Shown in pieces: positions 32,962 through 42,031 of a DNA stretch of 64,000 nt. The stretch is from an uncultured Lachnospiraceae bacterium. GTDB taxonomy: Bacteria > Bacillota_A > Clostridia > Lachnospirales > Lachnospiraceae. Numbering within the stretch: the first letter of the stretch is position 1; every line of letters starts with the position of its first letter. The notes beneath the pieces are model-generated. The model made no database searches. It saw only the letters and a list, made by a program, of their open reading frames with translations, and had not been told where the DNA came from. The stretch is taken from the NCBI GenBank assembly GCA_902801585.1, contig CADCIU010000016.1, positions 1-64,000 on the forward strand. The letters are read 5' to 3'. The position numbers and the translations under genes are program-made.

Positions 32962-34074
32962 TTATCGTTTTAACAGTTCATCGTATGAATAATGTGTTCC
33001 GTCTGCGATCGGAGCCAGCGGAGTCATGTAATCCCCGGTAGAGGCGGATTCCTCTTCCGTATGCCGGATGTGAACGGAACGGCCGAGAAAACTGACCCAT
33101 CCCTGATCGTTGGTGTAGCGGTAGTCTTCGTCAGGCTCGAAATAGGAGATCTCGTCAGTCGTCACATTGAAGAGGAAGTGCGTGAGCTTGTCGGTATACC
33201 ATGAGCTGTTCATGGCTTCCTCCGCGATCGCGCTGTATTCTGCGTCCTCATCCAGTGTCTCTTCTGAAGAGATATCGTTCCAGGTCGAATCGACTTCGTA
33301 CCATTCGCCGTCCAGTTCTACGAGGTTCCAGGAATGGCTGCCGGCATTCTCTTCCGAGTCGCCCGCATAGCCCGTGATGATGGTGCTGCGGATTCCTGCT
33401 TTCTGAAGAAGATATTCGTAAGCGTAGGAATATCCGTCGCAGACTGCCGTGTTGGCCTCCCCGCTGCTGTTTGCGACCAGTGCCCCGTAGGCCGTATGAG
33501 CGAGGTCCTTGCCCGTACCGGCAGCGACTTCCTTGTCATAAGAAACCAGATCGATCAGTTTGTCATGGATCAGAAGTGCGGTCTCGGCCTCTGTTCCGGA
33601 CAGGTCTATGTCCTCCAGAAAACTGTCGGCAGCTGCTTCAAGTTCTTCCATTTGTTCCTGCCTGTCGGGGTAGGACTCAGACATCTTGAAGGAAATACTG
33701 TAGTTCTCTCCGTCGAAGAGATTGTTGCGATAGGAGTATTGAAAAATGCTGCTGCCCATACTCAGCCAGAACAATTCGGGGTGGTCGAAGAGCACCGCAT
33801 TATAGACCTTGTGAAAAGAGGTCCTGAATTCATCACCGCCCGGGTCGCAGCTGACGACGATCCCTTCTCCGAGCTCCGTGGGATCCTCGGACAGGGCGCA
33901 TGTCAAAAGAGAGTCGTACAGGAGCTTCTCTTCATCGGACAGATGGGTCCGGCAATAATGGACGGAATCATCCTCCGCCGGTATTTTGACTTCTGCCTGG
34001 CTGGCAAAGGCACACAATACAGACATTGTGTACAAGGCAGCAACCGCGGTGACTGCCAATCGAAGCAAACGCAT
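32962..34074 (-). CDS. Secreted transglutaminase-like (papain-fold) protein
   Basis: Encodes 370 residues with a signal peptide (about 1-25, cut near AFASQA). A transglutaminase-like core carries the triad Cys212 (AVCDGYSYAYEYLL), His247 (AGSHSWN) and Asp262 (YEVDSTW), the exact order of the family. In bacteria, these domains act as cysteine peptidases or crosslinking enzymes outside the cell or in surface protein processing. The N-terminal 200 residues carry FDHPELFW, a motif common before this domain in Firmicutes. A C-terminal extension after 300 is of unknown use. The start ATG has GAAAGGACAAG upstream. Confidence 0.88.
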   Translation of the reverse strand: MRLLRLAVTAVAALYTMSVLCAFASQAEVKIPAEDDSVHYCRTHLSDEEKLLYDSLLTCALSEDPTELGEGIVVSCDPGGDEFRTSFHKVYNAVLFDHPELFWLSMGSSIFQYSYRNNLFDGENYSISFKMSESYPDRQEQMEELEAAADSFLEDIDLSGTEAETALLIHDKLIDLVSYDKEVAAGTGKDLAHTAYGALVANSSGEANTAVCDGYSYAYEYLLQKAGIRSTIITGYAGDSEENAGSHSWNLVELDGEWYEVDSTWNDISSEETLDEDAEYSAIAEEAMNSSWYTDKLTHFLFNVTTDEISYFEPDEDYRYTNDQGWVSFLGRSVHIRHTEEESASTGDYMTPLAPIADGTHYSYDELLKR

Positions 34075-34192
34075 AGGCTTTCTTGTCCTTTCGGAAATTG
34101 ATAAATGTTAAGTATTGTTTTGATTATATCACAATATTGAACGAAAATGTTAAGAAAATATTACTTTTCCAACATGCGATGTAATTTCGTTT

Positions 34193-34222
34193 TTGACCAG
34201 GGAACATTTTTTGTGATAGAAT
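34193..34222 (+). promoter_or_regulatory. Putative promoter for the 34334 gene
   Basis: TTGACC (34193-34198) and TAGAAT (34217-34222) with an 18-base spacer lie about 110 bases upstream of the start codon. A second TATAAT-like run follows, so the exact start point is uncertain. Confidence 0.4.
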
Positions 34223-34333
34223 ATTTATGATATAATTTATTATATAATAATGTAGGAACAGTGATCAAAAGAAGCATTTGAGCGCGCCGGCGCTGCACAT
34301 GAACGGCAGCGGATTTTTGAGAAAGGTGGTAAT

Positions 34334-34771
34334 ATGGCGCAGAGAGCAAGTGGCATCAATGTAAGACGAAGAAGAGTGGCGACGAAGCAGCAGAGAGAAA
34401 TTATCAGAAAAGAAGAGATTGAAAAGCTTACATTTCAGATCAGTGAATTGCGCGAAAAGCTTACTGAGATCACCGGACAGAGGGAAGCAATGGTGCTTCC
34501 GAATTTTGAGGGTAAGAACGTGGAACATTCGCAGTACGGACACGGGACCGTAAGCGAACAAGAGGATGCAGTGCTCACGATCGAGTACTCGGACAGGGTC
34601 CGTAAGCAGAAGCTTCCGTTCGTCGTCGCCAGCGGATGTGTCAAAGTTGACGACACAGAGGCGACGGAGAGTTGTAAGAGAATTTCCGACCTTGAAAATG
34701 AACAGGCAAGGCTTCGGAAAGAGATCCAGTACAGGGAAAGCTGGATCTCCGATCTGCAGAAGCAGAGATGA
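34334..34771 (+). CDS. Small coiled-coil protein of unknown function
   Basis: A 145-residue cytosolic protein with coiled coils at both ends (about 20-50 and 105-145). Between them lies GKNVEHSQYGHGTVSEQEDAVLTIEYSD, a V-x-H-x-x-Y-G-x-G-x-V pattern like the small beta domain found at the end of UvrD-type helicases and related proteins (DUF3553-like), which can bind RNA polymerase or DNA. Function is open. The ATG follows GAAAGGTGG and the gene ends in its own terminator. Confidence 0.65.
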   Translation: MAQRASGINVRRRRVATKQQREIIRKEEIEKLTFQISELREKLTEITGQREAMVLPNFEGKNVEHSQYGHGTVSEQEDAVLTIEYSDRVRKQKLPFVVASGCVKVDDTEATESCKRISDLENEQARLRKEIQYRESWISDLQKQR

Positions 34772-34831
34772 ACACATAGCTCAGCACTGAGCTTGGCATT
34801 CAATCATCCCGAAGACATGAACAGCATTGTC

Positions 34832-34866
34832 AGACTGCAGGGTGTAAGATCCTGCAGTCTTCTTTT
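34832..34866 (+). terminator. Rho-independent terminator after the coiled-coil protein gene
   Basis: GACTGCAGG and CCTGCAGTC, nine-base loop, followed by TTCTTTTAT. Confidence 0.85.
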
Positions 34867-34918
34867 ATCGTTATAATAAAACAGACTAAAAAACAGATTA
34901 AGAAACAGGAGGCCGGGA

Positions 34919-35608
34919 ATGAACGTCTATGAGCGCTTTTGCCGGTATATGGGAAGCAGAAAAAGAAGAGCGCTCTCGAGAGAGGCAGCGCCCTCGGCAA
35001 TAAAAGTATCCGAAGAGGTCGATGAGATCATTCGCAAGGCAAGGAGCGGGGAGAAAAAAGGGATCAGGAAGGATGTCGTCCTTTTCGAATTTGAAAGAGA
35101 AGTGGAGGAGATCTCGGATGCAGTGACGGCTCTGTCGGACGGCGGTCAAAAGAGTGCCTACAGGGAGATCTGCCGCAAACTGTATGAATATGCACGTGAG
35201 GCCATGTCAGAGAGCTATATGCCGATGTATCTCTATATTCTGTACCGGTATGCGCAGGCGAAGCTCGATGCGGGAGAAACTAAGGAGGCGGAAGTCTTAT
35301 TCGGGGAACTCTATGAAGGAACGGATCGGCTGATCGGCGTCCGCAATACGTACGGGATCCATTGCCTTGAAAGAATCGCGCTATGCCGGGGCCTGCTGGG
35401 AAAGAATGCTGAGGCACTCCGCACACTGGAGAAAATGAGAGGCATCTCCGAAGAAGAGTTTGGGAAGGAGAGCGCCATGACCTCGGCAGTCACTCTTTTT
35501 ACGGAGCGGATGCAAAGAGAGATGAATCATAATACGGAGCAGAATAATAGTACGGATCAAAAAGAACATGAAGAGACCGGGAATGAAACACTTGAGAAAA
35601 TGAGGTGA
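34919..35608 (+). CDS. TPR-like helical protein of unknown function
   Basis: Encodes 229 residues, ATG 34919 with AGGAGG. The first 45 residues are basic (GSRKRRALSREAAPSAIK). Residues about 95-175 look like two or three TPR-type helix pairs (MYLYILYRYAQAKLDAGETKEAEVLFGELYEG; ERIALCRGLLGKNAEALRTLEKM). The tail is Asn/Gln/Glu-rich and disordered. No membrane segment is present. It precedes the hybrid histidine kinase by about 135 bases on the same strand and might be an adaptor, but no link is proven. Confidence 0.6.
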   Translation: MNVYERFCRYMGSRKRRALSREAAPSAIKVSEEVDEIIRKARSGEKKGIRKDVVLFEFEREVEEISDAVTALSDGGQKSAYREICRKLYEYAREAMSESYMPMYLYILYRYAQAKLDAGETKEAEVLFGELYEGTDRLIGVRNTYGIHCLERIALCRGLLGKNAEALRTLEKMRGISEEEFGKESAMTSAVTLFTERMQREMNHNTEQNNSTDQKEHEETGNETLEKMR

Positions 35609-35743
35609 TAGTGCGAAAATGGTTTTCGAGTTTGCGAAAACATTACATTCTTTGCAGAACCGTCGCTATAGGAATTGTATTCATATGCTTTTTGGGATAC
35701 AATATGATGGATTATTGATCATTTCCCATTGCAGAGGTATTGC

Positions 35744-37786
35744 ATGCAGTTTACAGATAATGATATTCAGGATATCCTTCGCGAAAACAGAATATTGAAG
35801 AAAGATCTGGAAGACGCCAGGGAAGAATTGAATGCGACAGCCAGACTTTACGACACTATGGTTGCCGGTACGAACAACATTCTGATCCTGAGTGACGGAG
35901 GAAGCCGGAGTGCCGTCTATGTATCTCCGAATGTGGAGGAAGTGCTCGGTCTTCCCAGAGAGCTCGTCATGAGCGACATTCGCGAGCTGGGGCCCAAGTC
36001 GGGAGATATACCCGGTGATCATCTTTTCGAAGAGAAGAAAGAGGACGGAGAGGTCAGTGAGATCGTCCGCGCGGATGTGGAATGCATCGACCGAAGGACC
36101 GGCCAGGCGAGAGCCTACAACAGAAGCGTCACCAGGATCGAGGGGATCCGCGGGACCTATCGCTATCTCACGGTCTACCTGGACGCGGAGAAAGGAACGG
36201 CGGACAACAGCCGACTTCATGATCTGCTTTACAACGGGGCGATCGCTGTGCACGAGCAGATGCTGAAAGGAATGTCTCATGATCTGAGGACACCGCTCAA
36301 TTCCATTGCCGGTTTCGTGATCCTCTTAATGAAGAACAAAGAGAATTCCGTGAAGGTCATGGAATATGCCCACCGGATCGGCATGTCCTGCCAGGACCTT
36401 CTGGTCATGATCAATCAGATCATGGACCTGAGCGGCATCGACAGAGACAATGTCAAGGCGGATAAACGGGAGTTCGCGCTGGGCAAGACGATCGAAGAGG
36501 TCTCGGACATCATCCGCAGCAAAGCGCAGATGAAGCATCAGAGATTTGAAGTGCATACATCAGGAATTGAGCACGATATTTTTATCGGTGACAGGATCAG
36601 GATCACGGAAGTCCTGATGAATCTCCTGAACAATGCGGTGCAGTACACGCCGGAAGGCGGAGATATATCGCTCTCCGTGATCGGCAGAGCCGACTCGGAT
36701 CCGGGATATAAAGAGCTTTCCTTCGAGATCCGCGACAACGGGATCGGCATGAGCAGTGAGCTTCAAAAGCGGCTGTTTGACAACGTCGGCAGGACAGAAT
36801 CCGTCCCCGGTATGTATGGGTCAGGGGTCGGCATCGCTATGTCGAAGAAGTATGTGGCAGAAATGGGCGGGACGATCTCCGTGCAGAGTACGCTCGGACA
36901 GGGAACGACCTTCTTTGTCGGCCTTCGGCTGCAGGCCGCGGACCATATTGCAGATCAGTTCTGGAGCGAACACGGTGTGAACCGCATCCTCGTTGTGTGT
37001 GAGAACATGAATGAAGCTGCGAGGATTTGCGAGCTCCTTCGGAATACGGGACTGGAAGCGGAATATACCGCCAGCGGCTACGGCGCTTTACAGCTGATCG
37101 AGCAGGCCAATGTGGAAGATCGGAGTTTTGACCTGTTCCTCATAGACCGCGATATTCAGGATATGGGATACGGGAAGATCGCGGAGGAGATCCGGGAGAT
37201 GTCCTGGATCCAGGATCCGGCCATCGTGCTTATGTCGGACAAAGCGGAACACTTTATCCAGAACGTTCACAAGGCCGGGATCGCCGCCATAATGCCCAAG
37301 CCCTTTTTCTTCTCCACTTTCAGGCAGATCGTGGAAGAACTGGGAACCGATCGGGGCGGACAGGGGGCCGGTGTCGAGACATCTGTCTCCAATCCTTTGG
37401 GCAGCCTTCGGTTTTTGGTCGCAGAGGACAATGCGATCAACGCGGATGTCCTCAAGGAACTTCTGGAAGTGGAAGGCGCGAGATGCGAGATCGCCGGAAA
37501 CGGAAAAGCGGCGGTAGTCATGTTCCGAAATTCCAGACCCGGCTATTATGATATGATCCTGATGGATATACGAATGCCTCTTATGGACGGATACAGTGCA
37601 ACGGAAGAGATCAGGAAGCTGACGAGGGCGGATGCGAAGACCATTCCGATCATTGCGATGACAGCGGATACGATGGAGGAAGACGTCGAGCGCTCCTTCT
37701 CGTGCGGGATGAATGCACATATTCCCAAGCCTCTCAGCATCAAAGTGCTCAATCAGACAGTGCAGACTCTGCGAGAGAAAAAATAA
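35744..37786 (+). CDS. Hybrid sensor histidine kinase/response regulator
   Basis: Encodes 680 residues from ATG 35744 with AGAGG upstream. The order is: short coiled coil (10-35), PAS-like domain (about 40-160), HisKA with His179 in MSHDLRTPLNSI, HATPase with FEIRDNGIGMS and GSGVGIAMSK, a receiver-like domain (about 410-540), and a C-terminal receiver with acceptor Asp608 in LMDIRMPLMDGY. There is no transmembrane helix, so it senses in the cytosol. The middle receiver reads VVCENMNEA where true receivers have an acidic pair, so it is probably a pseudo-receiver. No separate output regulator is adjacent. Confidence 0.92.
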   Translation: MQFTDNDIQDILRENRILKKDLEDAREELNATARLYDTMVAGTNNILILSDGGSRSAVYVSPNVEEVLGLPRELVMSDIRELGPKSGDIPGDHLFEEKKEDGEVSEIVRADVECIDRRTGQARAYNRSVTRIEGIRGTYRYLTVYLDAEKGTADNSRLHDLLYNGAIAVHEQMLKGMSHDLRTPLNSIAGFVILLMKNKENSVKVMEYAHRIGMSCQDLLVMINQIMDLSGIDRDNVKADKREFALGKTIEEVSDIIRSKAQMKHQRFEVHTSGIEHDIFIGDRIRITEVLMNLLNNAVQYTPEGGDISLSVIGRADSDPGYKELSFEIRDNGIGMSSELQKRLFDNVGRTESVPGMYGSGVGIAMSKKYVAEMGGTISVQSTLGQGTTFFVGLRLQAADHIADQFWSEHGVNRILVVCENMNEAARICELLRNTGLEAEYTASGYGALQLIEQANVEDRSFDLFLIDRDIQDMGYGKIAEEIREMSWIQDPAIVLMSDKAEHFIQNVHKAGIAAIMPKPFFFSTFRQIVEELGTDRGGQGAGVETSVSNPLGSLRFLVAEDNAINADVLKELLEVEGARCEIAGNGKAAVVMFRNSRPGYYDMILMDIRMPLMDGYSATEEIRKLTRADAKTIPIIAMTADTMEEDVERSFSCGMNAHIPKPLSIKVLNQTVQTLREKK

Positions 37787-37818
37787 AACAGAAAAAATGT
37801 TAAATAAGATCTGTTCAG

Positions 37819-37860
37819 CTCCCCCGGGACCCTTTTACAGCGGTTCCGGGGGAGTTTTGG
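37819..37860 (+). terminator. Rho-independent terminator after the hybrid kinase gene
   Basis: CTCCCCCGGGA and TTCCGGGGGAG, followed by TTTTGGTGTTT, lie about 30 bases after the stop codon. Confidence 0.88.
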
Positions 37861-37980
37861 TGTTTCTTAAGGGCCGGATCTGTTGTAAAATGGAAAAAGC
37901 CGGGAAAGAGATGCGCCAAAAACACGCAAGCGGATCGGCCCCGGCGTGACGGATCGGCCCCAGTCGATATGGAGGATGGA

Positions 37981-38796
37981 ATGGAGCTTGAGCGAGTTGC
38001 CTCTGACCTTTACCGAAGCTTTCCCAAGAACGCGGAGAAACTTTCCAAGGAGCTGGAAAGGCTGGCCGGACTCCTTGAGGAGACGGGCGCAGCGGTAATG
38101 ATGGAGATCGAGAAGGAAAAGTATAAAAAAGAGAAGGATCCGGAAAAGATCAAGGATTACCGCAAGATCTACCGCAGTGTCCGCCGGGAGCTGGAGAGTG
38201 CTGAGTCCTGCAGGAACCAGTTCGACCGGGAGCAAACCCTCATGAGGGCGGAGCGGGAGCAGAGCGTTCGGGAGAAGATCGATTACGACGCATTCCGCGT
38301 GGATGAGACCGTACCTTACAGTCTGGCCAGCGTCCTGACCAACAAGAAACCGGCCGCTTTCGCACTTTACGGGCAGAAGTATGAGGCAGACAGCTGGAAA
38401 CAGATGCTGTTGCAGACCTGTGCGCTTCTCAACCGGATGAATCCCATGCTCTTCGCGAGTCTGGAGAACGACCCGGATCTGCAGGGAAGAAAGAGGCCCT
38501 ATTTCTCCACGGATGGAGCGGGACTCGATACGCCTGCCAAAATACCGGATGCGGACATGTACGTCGAGACACATGTCAGTGCGCGGTATTTAAAGAAGAT
38601 GATCATCAAACTGCTGGGTAAATATGAGATTCCGGAAGAAGAATTCATGATCTATCTCAGGAAAGATTTCACGCCGCTTCATGAGGAGACGATCCGGGCG
38701 CCCAGAGCCGTTCCGGAGGCGGAGATGCAGGGACAGGAACTCGAGCAGCAGCTGAGTTTTTCGTTCGATGATGAGGGAAACTGGACGGAACGATAA
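37981..38796 (+). CDS. Protein of unknown function with N-terminal coiled coil
   Basis: Encodes 271 residues from ATG 37981, five bases after GGAGG; the ATG at 37969 overlaps that site. The first 90 residues are a charged helical coiled coil (Lys/Glu-rich, EKEKYKKEKDPEKIKDYRK). The second half looks like a folded domain with GQKYEADSWKQMLLQTCALL, GRKRPYFS and SARYLKKMIIKLLGKYEI, which I do not recognise. The C-terminus is acidic with Phe. It is cytosolic and precedes the MscS gene by 30 bases on the same strand, so the two may be co-transcribed. Confidence 0.6.
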   Translation: MELERVASDLYRSFPKNAEKLSKELERLAGLLEETGAAVMMEIEKEKYKKEKDPEKIKDYRKIYRSVRRELESAESCRNQFDREQTLMRAEREQSVREKIDYDAFRVDETVPYSLASVLTNKKPAAFALYGQKYEADSWKQMLLQTCALLNRMNPMLFASLENDPDLQGRKRPYFSTDGAGLDTPAKIPDADMYVETHVSARYLKKMIIKLLGKYEIPEEEFMIYLRKDFTPLHEETIRAPRAVPEAEMQGQELEQQLSFSFDDEGNWTER

Positions 38797-38826
38797 ACTC
38801 AGAAGTTAAGAAAGACAGGTATTTAT

Positions 38827-39762
38827 ATGTATATTTTGACGAAAGCAATTGCGTGGACAGACGATGTGGGCGTTCCTACGATCGAAGCTTCGGATCTGAC
38901 GCCGAGCGCACTGGAAGAAATGGCGAAAAGTATGCTGCCTTTTCTGCAGACGCTTCTGTTTAACCTGATCGTGTCGATCATCATTTTTGTGGTCGGCCGA
39001 AAGGTGATCTCGCTGATCCTGAAAATCCTGAAGGATTTCCTGACCCGCACGGGAATAGATACCGGCATTCGGGATTTTCTCGTGTCGGCGGCCAGAATGC
39101 TTCTCTATCTGCTCCTGATCTTCATGATCGTCGGACAGCTCGGCATCAATACCGCTTCCATTGTGACGATCATCGGCGCAGCCGGTCTGGCTATAAGTAT
39201 GTCCCTGCAGGGCAGCCTGTCGAACGTGGCGGGCGGTATTCTGATCCTGCTCATGAAGCCTTTCAAGGTGGGAGATTATATATCGACCGGATTCGGAGAC
39301 GGAACGGTGCGGTCCATCGGCCTGGTCTACACGACACTGCTGACGATCGACAACCGAACGCTGTCGATCCCCAACGGCGTGCTGTCCAATTCAGCGGTCT
39401 TTGATGCATCGGCCATGCCGGAGAGGCGCCTGGACATAGCGGCAGGGATCAGCTACGGATCTGATCTGCGCAAAGCCAAGGAGATCATGGAACAGGTCTA
39501 CAGGGATTGTCCGCTGGTCCTGGCGGACAAGGACATCAATGTGCACGTGAGCAGTCTCGGTGACAGCTCCGTAGTGATCGAGTGCTTCGGCTGGGTATCC
39601 GGTGCCGATTACCTCAAAGCCAAGTGGACCATCACGGAGGAGATCAAACTTCAGTTTGATGCACAGGGCATTTCGATCCCTTATCCTCAGATGGACGTGC
39701 ATCTCGATGCGGCCAATAGCGCTCCGGTCCTTGCCGGCAGCGTGGAAAAGGCGGCAAAATAG
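38827..39762 (+). CDS. MscS-family mechanosensitive ion channel
   Basis: Encodes 311 residues. Membrane helices at about 40-60, 85-105 and the pore helix (about 113-140) read ASIVTIIGAAGLAISMSLQG followed by SLSNVAGG, typical of TM3 of MscS. The cytoplasmic beta domain then begins KPFKVGDYIS and VRSIGLVYTTLLTIDNRTLSIPNG, also signature sequences. MscS opens under membrane tension to release osmolytes during hypo-osmotic shock. Length is close to E. coli MscS (286). The start ATG has AGACAGG upstream. Confidence 0.95.
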   Translation: MYILTKAIAWTDDVGVPTIEASDLTPSALEEMAKSMLPFLQTLLFNLIVSIIIFVVGRKVISLILKILKDFLTRTGIDTGIRDFLVSAARMLLYLLLIFMIVGQLGINTASIVTIIGAAGLAISMSLQGSLSNVAGGILILLMKPFKVGDYISTGFGDGTVRSIGLVYTTLLTIDNRTLSIPNGVLSNSAVFDASAMPERRLDIAAGISYGSDLRKAKEIMEQVYRDCPLVLADKDINVHVSSLGDSSVVIECFGWVSGADYLKAKWTITEEIKLQFDAQGISIPYPQMDVHLDAANSAPVLAGSVEKAAK

Positions 39763-39881
39763 CGCTTAAATCTAAAAGTTTTATAAAAAACCATTAAGAA
39801 AAAACAAAATCCTACACATTTGAGATCCGCATGATAAAATATCAATGTTTTTGATGAAAAGCGGAACAAATTGGAGGATTT

Positions 39882-40967
39882 ATGAAAAAGAGAATACTAT
39901 CCCTTTACCTGTCGGCGATGATCGCAGTCCTGGCCTTCACAGTACCGGCTATGGCGGCATACGCTTCGGAGACAGCAGGAGAGGGATCGACCGCAGCACC
40001 TATGCAGGAAGAAGCAGCCCCGGATTCTCCCTATTTTGACAGTGAGACGGGCGCTGACAGCGCAATGCCTACGGATGCGGCAGGACAGCTGATCTCGCCG
40101 GAAACGGCGCAGGCAATTGACAGCGCGGATGTGGGACTTACGGATCTTCAGAAAGCTACGGATCCGGAGAGCAGCAACGAGTCTGCGGCAAACGGTGCTT
40201 CGGATACGATGGCGGAGCTCGAAGAGACAGAAGTTGATATGAACAAAAGCACCATCGGCGCGGCTTTTGACAACGCTTATCAGTTTGACAAAGAAGACGC
40301 GGTCGTTTATCTGAGCGAGGCGGCGGTAATAAAGACGGAGCCCTCGGATGACGCTGACGATATGCTCACACTGGAGAAGTATTCATCTGTAAGGCTCACC
40401 GGAAGCAACAGCTTACAGTATTGGGAGGTCACCGTTGGCGGCAGCATCGGATATGTGGACAGCTCGGTGATCATCAGAGATGCCTCCGAAGTGGAAGCAT
40501 TAAAAGAGGAGGACATCGAAAAAGAGGAGACCGAGGCGCTCAGCAGAAAGGAGCAGGAGGAGACCATCGTGGAGAAGGCCTCCGATGGCAGAGAAGAGTG
40601 GGCGCAGGCCCTCAAAGACAGCCGCAGGGAAGAGCTTGCGAACCAGACCAGGAGCCTTAGCTGGAACGGACCTGTCCTGAGCAGGAGCAAGGGCTCTGTT
40701 TACGGACCCTCCGGAAAAGAGACATATTATAATCTTAATATGAGCGGATGCGTCAGCAATATGAACCGAAGAGGATATTATTACGACGTATGGGTCAGAA
40801 ATGACGGATGCAAGATGTTCGGCGATTACATCATGTGCGCGGCAAATCTGGGCGTGCACCCGTTCGGTTCGCTGGTGGAATGCAGCCTTGGAACATGTAT
40901 CGTAGTGGACACGGGAGGATTTGCAGCGGGCAATCCCAATCAGCTGGATATTGCAGTGACATGGTGA
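39882..40967 (+). CDS. Secreted protein with SH3-like and 3D/double-psi-barrel domains
   Basis: Encodes 361 residues. A signal peptide (about 1-27, cut near AAYA) and an acidic linker lead to an SH3-like domain (about 145-205, LTLEKYSSVRLTGSNSLQYW). A Glu-rich helix (210-250) and a C-terminal domain follow, the latter ending GVHPFGSLVECSLGTCIVVDTGGFAAGNPNQLDIAVTW. This resembles the 3D domain of Rpf/MltA-like wall hydrolases, where conserved Asp residues act on peptidoglycan. The ATG follows GGAGG. It sits 21 bases before the C39-like gene and may form a unit with it. Peptidoglycan remodelling is the best guess. Confidence 0.75.
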   Translation: MKKRILSLYLSAMIAVLAFTVPAMAAYASETAGEGSTAAPMQEEAAPDSPYFDSETGADSAMPTDAAGQLISPETAQAIDSADVGLTDLQKATDPESSNESAANGASDTMAELEETEVDMNKSTIGAAFDNAYQFDKEDAVVYLSEAAVIKTEPSDDADDMLTLEKYSSVRLTGSNSLQYWEVTVGGSIGYVDSSVIIRDASEVEALKEEDIEKEETEALSRKEQEETIVEKASDGREEWAQALKDSRREELANQTRSLSWNGPVLSRSKGSVYGPSGKETYYNLNMSGCVSNMNRRGYYYDVWVRNDGCKMFGDYIMCAANLGVHPFGSLVECSLGTCIVVDTGGFAAGNPNQLDIAVTW

Positions 40968-40988
40968 TGCCTCACGAGAGGACCGCGT

Positions 40989-41627
40989 ATGGAGAAGATC
41001 AGAGACAGATTTCGCAATTTCGGTAAAAAGCAGCGCAGTGCGGAGAGATTATTGCAGATCGGTCACAGCGGGGCTTCTCTATGGAAAGGAAAAGAGTTCA
41101 GCTTCACGACAGGGCAGTTTGCCAAACTGGATCGAGCCTATCGCCGTCATTGCGGACCGACGGCTGTCACGAACCTGGTCTATACGCTGGCCGGGGAAGA
41201 GGGCAGTCCGGTTTCTGAGAAGCCTGAAGAGGTATTTAAGAGGATCGCCGGGATCGGAAAAAGACGGCTGATCTATATGAATGCGGACTTTTTAAAAGTA
41301 TTCGGCGGCACGTCGGATATTCTCGCGCCGCTCTTTATTCTGGCATCGCTGAAAGCATACGGGATCAATGGTTACCGTGCGAGAGGTCCTTTTCCGGCGA
41401 CGGCCGGCCGAATCTGCTCCGAGCTTGACAAGGGCGCGATCCTGTATATGGAAGTGCACCATCATCCGGTATACGGGAATCACCACATGCTGTGCTATGG
41501 CTATAGGATCGCAGACGGCAGACTGATGCTCAGGATCGCGGACGGGTGGATCAACAGAATCCATGAACTGCCTGCCGGTGAAGAGCGGTTCGCGCTCTGC
41601 ACGGCGGTCTCAAAAAAGAAAAATTAA
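40989..41627 (+). CDS. C39-like papain-fold cysteine peptidase
   Basis: A 212-residue protein with no signal peptide or membrane segment. RRHCGPTAVTNLVY carries the likely catalytic Cys55, GNHHMLCYGY the His165 or His166, and IADGW the Asp185; this Cys/His/Asp order fits the C39-type papain fold, which matures or degrades peptides. The absence of an ABC or signal region separates it from bacteriocin exporters. It lies 21 bases after the SH3/3D protein gene and about 100 bases before a 61-residue small protein gene. A link to that peptide is speculation. ATG 40989 has GAGAGGA upstream. Confidence 0.75.
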   Translation: MEKIRDRFRNFGKKQRSAERLLQIGHSGASLWKGKEFSFTTGQFAKLDRAYRRHCGPTAVTNLVYTLAGEEGSPVSEKPEEVFKRIAGIGKRRLIYMNADFLKVFGGTSDILAPLFILASLKAYGINGYRARGPFPATAGRICSELDKGAILYMEVHHHPVYGNHHMLCYGYRIADGRLMLRIADGWINRIHELPAGEERFALCTAVSKKKN

Positions 41628-41655
41628 AATTTAATTGAAAAGTAGTTAATAATTA

Positions 41656-41684
41656 TTTACAAATTGTTACGAAAATGTTATGAT
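41656..41684 (+). promoter_or_regulatory. Promoter of the 61-residue small protein gene
   Basis: TTTACA (41656-41661) and TATGAT (41679-41684) with a 17-base spacer make a near-consensus SigA promoter. It would produce a short monocistronic transcript of about 265 bases ending in the downstream terminator. Confidence 0.65.
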
Positions 41685-41726
41685 TGAATCAGCAAAAATG
41701 TACCTGTCAATCGGAGGAAATGTAAC

Positions 41727-41912
41727 ATGATGTATACAGAACTCTATAGTTTCGAGGGGACTGCTGCGACCGATGCCAAGAAGACAGCCAGTATCCTGAA
41801 GAAGGCGAAGCCTGATTCCAAGAAACTGCTGCAAAAACGCGGCGGTGCTATTGAGACTATAGGCAGTTTCCTTCACCATTTTACTCCCAAGGCATCGCAT
41901 TCAGGGAAATAA
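41727..41912 (+). CDS. 61-residue small protein of unknown function
   Basis: ATG 41727 follows CGGAGGAAA with good spacing. The protein starts MMYTELYSFEGTAATDAKK, is Lys-rich in the middle and ends FLHHFTPKASHSGK; it has no signal peptide or Cys. It has its own near-consensus promoter and a strong terminator, which argues for real expression. It may be a structural, regulatory or secreted peptide; the neighbouring cysteine peptidase-like gene is noted but not evidence of processing. Confidence 0.6.
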   Translation: MMYTELYSFEGTAATDAKKTASILKKAKPDSKKLLQKRGGAIETIGSFLHHFTPKASHSGK

Positions 41913-41926
41913 AAGGCCTGAAGACA

Positions 41927-41953
41927 GAAAAAGAGCGCTCAGCGCTCTTTTTC
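41927..41953 (+). terminator. Terminator of the small protein gene
   Basis: AAAAAGAGCGCT and AGCGCTCTTTTT form a nearly perfect palindrome ending in T5, 15 bases after the stop codon. Confidence 0.88.
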
Positions 41954-42031
41954 TATGAGCAGGAATTGCGCTTTGTATTATAATGAAAGCGGCAGCCCGG
42001 TCAGGATCGCTCGTCACACAGGAGGATGATC

